A DNA stretch of 64,000 bases, from NCBI GenBank assembly GCA_963848675.1, contig CAWKEY010000022.1, positions 1 to 64,000 on the forward strand, read 5' to 3'. Under the pieces are notes generated by a model. It saw only the letters and a list, made by a program, of their open reading frames with translations, ran no database searches and was not told the origin of the DNA. A program made the translations under genes and the position numbers. The stretch comes from CAWKEY01 sp963848675. Its GTDB lineage: Bacteria; Pseudomonadota; Gammaproteobacteria; Methylococcales; Methylomonadaceae. Within the stretch, counting starts at the first letter, position 1. Each line of letters begins with the position of its first letter. Positions 61,161 through 64,000 of the stretch are shown piece by piece.

Positions 61161-63088
61161 TATATAGTGCCTGACCGAAAAAGCCAAAAATAACCGCCCT
61201 CACAGCAAAAGGTGCCAAAATTCACGCGGAAGCTGGAAGGCTAACGGCTTTCTTGTGGTGCTTATCGACTAAAAAGCTTGCAATCCATCCGGCAGGGGCA
61301 AGCTCTCGGGATTCCGGACGCAGCTTGCCTGTCTTGCCGCAATACCGCGGTTAAAAAACTTAGGCGGCGAGCTTTTGCTGGCGCTGTCGTAGCCGCTCCC
61401 GCTCCCGCTCCTGAGCCAGACGCTCGCGTTCGGCGTCGCGCTTGATCTGACCGATCTTTTGGAGGTTGCGCGACAGCACGGCCAGGGCGACATAGCGCTT
61501 GAAGCCGCCGATGCCGTGGTCTGGGCACTTGTCCAGGCCGTGCACCTCCAGCGCGTTGATGCCGGACTCAACGGCCGAGTGCGCCTTCCGGGCGGCAACA
61601 AAGGCGCCATCGCGCTCACGCGCCTCATCGCTGGCAGACCACTTGCCTTTCTTGGGCAGGGTGACTTGGTCAAGCATCGCCTTAAGCTCGGTTTGGTTGG
61701 CGGGGCTGTGGAAGCCCTTGTCAAAGCTACAGGCCTTGAACGAGGGGAAGTGCTGTTGCGTTTCCTTGACGATGCTTACCGCGATCTGGTCGTCTGTTTG
61801 TTTTTCCATGACCTGATGGTGCAAGATGAAGCCCTCCTTGCTTTCCACCACCGCCACGCGCAGGCCTAACTCCACCGGCACCCCGGCCTTGCCCTTGACG
61901 ATCCATTCGGTGTGCGGCTGGAACAGGGAGAAGACTTTCTCATCGTGCGGGATGACCTCACCCTTGAGCACGCGGCGCTCGATTTGGCCGATTTGGCGCT
62001 GGGCGTGGGCGATGAATTGCCGGGGCTTGGCTAGTTGCATTGCGCAGACGGCGTACTGGCTGGCCAGTTGCGCGACGGTCGCTTCGACGCGCTTTAGGTG
62101 GGCGGCCGACAGGCTAATGAAGGTCTGGTGAGCCTTGGCGATCTGCTCGGCCTTGGCCTGCTGCTTGGCCGCGTCCTTGGAGGTGGAGTGTTTGAGCTTC
62201 TGGATGACGCGCATGGCTTTTCTGAGTTTCTTCAGGCAGTTCTTAAACTGCCGCCAGCCCTTCAGATCGTAGGTCTCGCTGAATTGCGCGCAAAGCTGGA
62301 GGAGCACCCACATGGCATCGTACAGCAGGTTGACGTCGGTTGGAAAGTGCACGTCAGTCTCCACCACGAACGAGTCACAGCGGCCTGCGGCGGGCGCGGG
62401 GCTGTTTTTTTTACCGAGCAGGGCATAGCCGGTCTCCACCACCGCCTGGTTGATGCGGGCCAGGATCTCCGGCGTGAACAAGGCGAGATTGTCCTTGAGC
62501 GTCTGTAGGGAGAATATCTTTTCGTCCCATTCGGCAATGCCAAGGATGAGCCGCAGGGTGCGGTGCTGGTTGGCCAACTCGTGGATGCGGTCAAAGTCGG
62601 CGTTCAGGCACAGGCGCAAGCAACCCAGCACCAGGATGGTCCATTGGTTCATGCCAGGGCAGCCCAACTCGGCGGAGACCACTTTGGCCTGGCCGTCGAC
62701 GACTTGCGTCGGCAGGATGTCCTTGATGATCTCGAAGACCTTGTCCCGCAAGCCATCGCTGCAATAGATGTGCTGGAGGCCGAGCAGGATCAGGGGGATG
62801 TCGTCCCGCGAGCGCACGTCGATCTGGATGTCGGCGATGTCGACTTGGCCGATGGTCTGTTGGCTTGGGAAGGTGTCTCTCATGAGTTTTCCCTGAGTTT
62901 TGGGTGGTTTGGCAGGGCCCGCCCTGTTGGTGTTGACGGGACGTTTTCTATTGTTATTGTTTTTCAATGGCTTGAAGGTTTTGGCCCGGCACCGCTGGTT
63001 GGGTGCGGTCATCATCTTCATTATTGATATTATACTGCAAGCTGTTGTTATATAATAGCTATTTTACTTATCGGTCAGGCACTATATA
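61161..63088 (-). mobile_element. Insertion sequence with 18-bp terminal inverted repeats (ISNCY type)
   Basis: TATATAGTGCCTGACCGA at 61161-61178 is repeated exactly in reverse complement at 63071-63088, flanking one transposase gene. The outer TATATA is self-complementary and may be a duplicated target rather than part of the IS ends, so the exact border is uncertain by up to 6 bp. The element is about 1.9 kb and its base composition is visibly more G/C-rich than the fli genes. It landed between the fliL promoter and an IS66-type element. Confidence 0.82.
61360..62883 (-). CDS. ISNCY family transposase
   Basis: About 507 aa. It has an N-terminal MRDTFPSQQTIGQVDIADIQ, LGCPGMNQWTILVLGCLRL and WDEKIFSLQTLKDNLALFTP. 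A DDE core follows with DSFVVETDVHFPTDVNLLYD (first Asp), SFDKGFHSPANQTEL (second Asp) and the AVESGINALEVHGLDKCPD Glu region. It ends with an Arg/Gln-rich tail. I chose ATG 62883 (AGGGA ahead) over the upstream ATG at 63021, which has no ribosome site and would add a Lys/Asn-rich extension. It appears intact and may be active. Confidence 0.85.
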   Translation of the reverse strand: MRDTFPSQQTIGQVDIADIQIDVRSRDDIPLILLGLQHIYCSDGLRDKVFEIIKDILPTQVVDGQAKVVSAELGCPGMNQWTILVLGCLRLCLNADFDRIHELANQHRTLRLILGIAEWDEKIFSLQTLKDNLALFTPEILARINQAVVETGYALLGKKNSPAPAAGRCDSFVVETDVHFPTDVNLLYDAMWVLLQLCAQFSETYDLKGWRQFKNCLKKLRKAMRVIQKLKHSTSKDAAKQQAKAEQIAKAHQTFISLSAAHLKRVEATVAQLASQYAVCAMQLAKPRQFIAHAQRQIGQIERRVLKGEVIPHDEKVFSLFQPHTEWIVKGKAGVPVELGLRVAVVESKEGFILHHQVMEKQTDDQIAVSIVKETQQHFPSFKACSFDKGFHSPANQTELKAMLDQVTLPKKGKWSASDEARERDGAFVAARKAHSAVESGINALEVHGLDKCPDHGIGGFKRYVALAVLSRNLQKIGQIKRDAERERLAQERERERLRQRQQKLAA

Positions 63089-63124
63089 ACAGAGAAGGTT
63101 AGAATGATTTTTGGTAACTTCTCA

Positions 63125-64000
63125 TTACCCACAGGTAGCCGCAGCCCGAATCAAATCGGATAACGGTGGAATATTACTTTCGCCAAACAACCTATCCTTA
63201 AGATAATGCCAAAACGAAATCTTGTGCTTTAGGCAAGTCTTTTTTAAGCTGGCAAAGGTATCGCGACATCTTCGTCCTGCCTCACTACGAGTGCTACCGC
63301 TTATTTTTCGTTTTTTAACGTAATCCCGAATATCGCGTTCGCTCAGGTTGTTGTGGAGTGGTAAATAAGGTTTGTCGAGAACCCGAAGTAATTCGTGTTG
63401 ATTGTTGCCCATCCGCTGTAGGGCAAGATTCAGTGTTACGTATGCCGTTTTGGCGCCGCACATCGTTTTAAATCGGGATTTGATGTCTTCAGCCTGGATT
63501 GCCGTTGGCTCAAGTTTGTAGGCTTTCAGATCTCGGTAAATCTGCCAGAGTTGTTCGCGTGTGTTATCAACGGCTTTAACATGCTCAGCAGTTAAGGGAA
63601 TGAGACGATTGAGGATGCGTTCGGCATGAATCCAACACAACGCATGGTCAAAGACATTAAACTGTCCAGCATCATCGCTGACAATGCTAAGGGTAACAGG
63701 AATGCCTTGAGCTAATAGGCCCCCCATTAAAGCGCCTTCGGTGATAATTCGCCGATGCCGCTTGGTTTTGATCCCATGCTGATTCAGCCATTTCCCCCAA
63801 TCGAGAGCGGTTTCGATACGCACTACCTTATCGGCTGGATCCGCTAGCGGTAGGCTACACACCGCTTCACCCTGAAATTCAAGCTCAAGACGCGCTAACA
63901 GAATAGGCGGCAGTTTTTGTTGTTCCATATACGCGAAGGTGCCGGCATTCAGCACATAGAAATGATCGCTGCCTTGGCCTAAACAGCTGAGGAAGTTAAT
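63125..64000 (-). CDS. IS66-type transposase, C-terminal part (runs off the window)
   Basis: The open frame continues to the window edge. The visible 290 residues include SIVSDDAGQFNVFDHALCWI, HAERILNRLIPLT, the NLSERDIRDYVKKRKISGST motif with the last catalytic Glu, GRRCRDTFASLKKTCLKHK and a short C-terminus. These are IS66-family (TnpC-like) features, though the protein is a diverged form. Only 36 bp separate its end from the ISNCY-type element. N-terminus and left IS end are outside the window. Confidence 0.8.
   Translation of the reverse strand: MNFLSCLGQGSDHFYVLNAGTFAYMEQQKLPPILLARLELEFQGEAVCSLPLADPADKVVRIETALDWGKWLNQHGIKTKRHRRIITEGALMGGLLAQGIPVTLSIVSDDAGQFNVFDHALCWIHAERILNRLIPLTAEHVKAVDNTREQLWQIYRDLKAYKLEPTAIQAEDIKSRFKTMCGAKTAYVTLNLALQRMGNNQHELLRVLDKPYLPLHNNLSERDIRDYVKKRKISGSTRSEAGRRCRDTFASLKKTCLKHKISFWHYLKDRLFGESNIPPLSDLIRAAATCG

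Noticed and set aside
60976..61218. 80-codon minus-strand frame upstream of fliL
   Set aside because: It contains the sigma-54 promoter and part of the IS terminal repeat; composition does not look coding.
1..64000. CRISPR arrays, rRNA and tRNA genes
   Set aside because: No regularly spaced direct repeats and no tRNA- or rRNA-like segments were seen by eye on either strand.

Overview
The window looks like a chromosome segment of a Gram-negative gammaproteobacterium with a polar-type flagellum. The FleQ / FleS-FleR sigma-54 cascade, the flhA-flhF-fleN-fliA order, waaA (Kdo transferase), the rpsF-rpsR-DUF2232-rplI operon and the uvrB, radA and tag genes all fit. A methanotroph-like (Methylococcales) host is plausible from the gene families, but this is inference; no taxonomic marker gene is present.

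Layout. 0-19 kb is an accessory, partly decayed region. It holds a cut-off iron-permease-like fragment, a membrane-domain/flavin-reductase fusion, the catalytic 3' end of a group II intron without its body, a DUF2490 outer-membrane protein and a glycogen-debranching-type glucosidase. A single integron-type gene cassette with a clear attC site is lodged at the stop codon of the debranching gene. Then come arsS, a doxX fragment, an Mla/MCE lipid-transport operon, a transposase remnant run into an internally deleted mechanosensitive-channel gene, rhlE, pncC, a mutS that stops after 319 native codons, and a truncated hvfA precursor gene joined to mutS end to end. Two diverged copies of a roughly 300-470 bp repeat sit next to the doxX and hvfA fragments. 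hvfA and doxX normally belong to one copper-responsive RiPP operon, so this looks like a dismantled hvf locus split by a 9-kb block.

19-29.6 kb is ordinary housekeeping: uvrB, a class I aminotransferase, a diguanylate cyclase, chrA, gloA, tag, waaA and the rplI-DUF2232-rpsR-rpsF operon with a recognisable sigma-70 promoter. 29.8-41 kb holds fliK-J-I-H-G-F-E, fleR, fleS and fleQ. 41-48.3 kb is a mixed block: a CorC-type transporter, tandem-FHA and PilZ proteins, radA, a YgjP-type metallopeptidase, a truncated hemoglobin, a BI-1 protein, a lipoprotein and a MEKHLA protein. 48.3-61 kb is the second flagellar block: DUF2802, a 55-aa unnamed gene, motD, motC, fliA, fleN, flhF, flhA, flhB, fliR, Q, P, O, N, M, L. 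61-64 kb holds an ISNCY-type insertion sequence with 18-bp inverted repeats, then an IS66-type transposase running off the window.

How it works together. FleQ with sigma-54 should drive fleSR, fliE-K and the fliL-flhA-fliA operon; I find good -24/-12 boxes in front of all three. FleR then extends the cascade, FliA controls late genes, FlhF and FleN set flagellar position and number, and the GGDEF and PilZ proteins could feed c-di-GMP signals into it. The chemotaxis genes that sit between fliA and motC in Pseudomonas are absent here.
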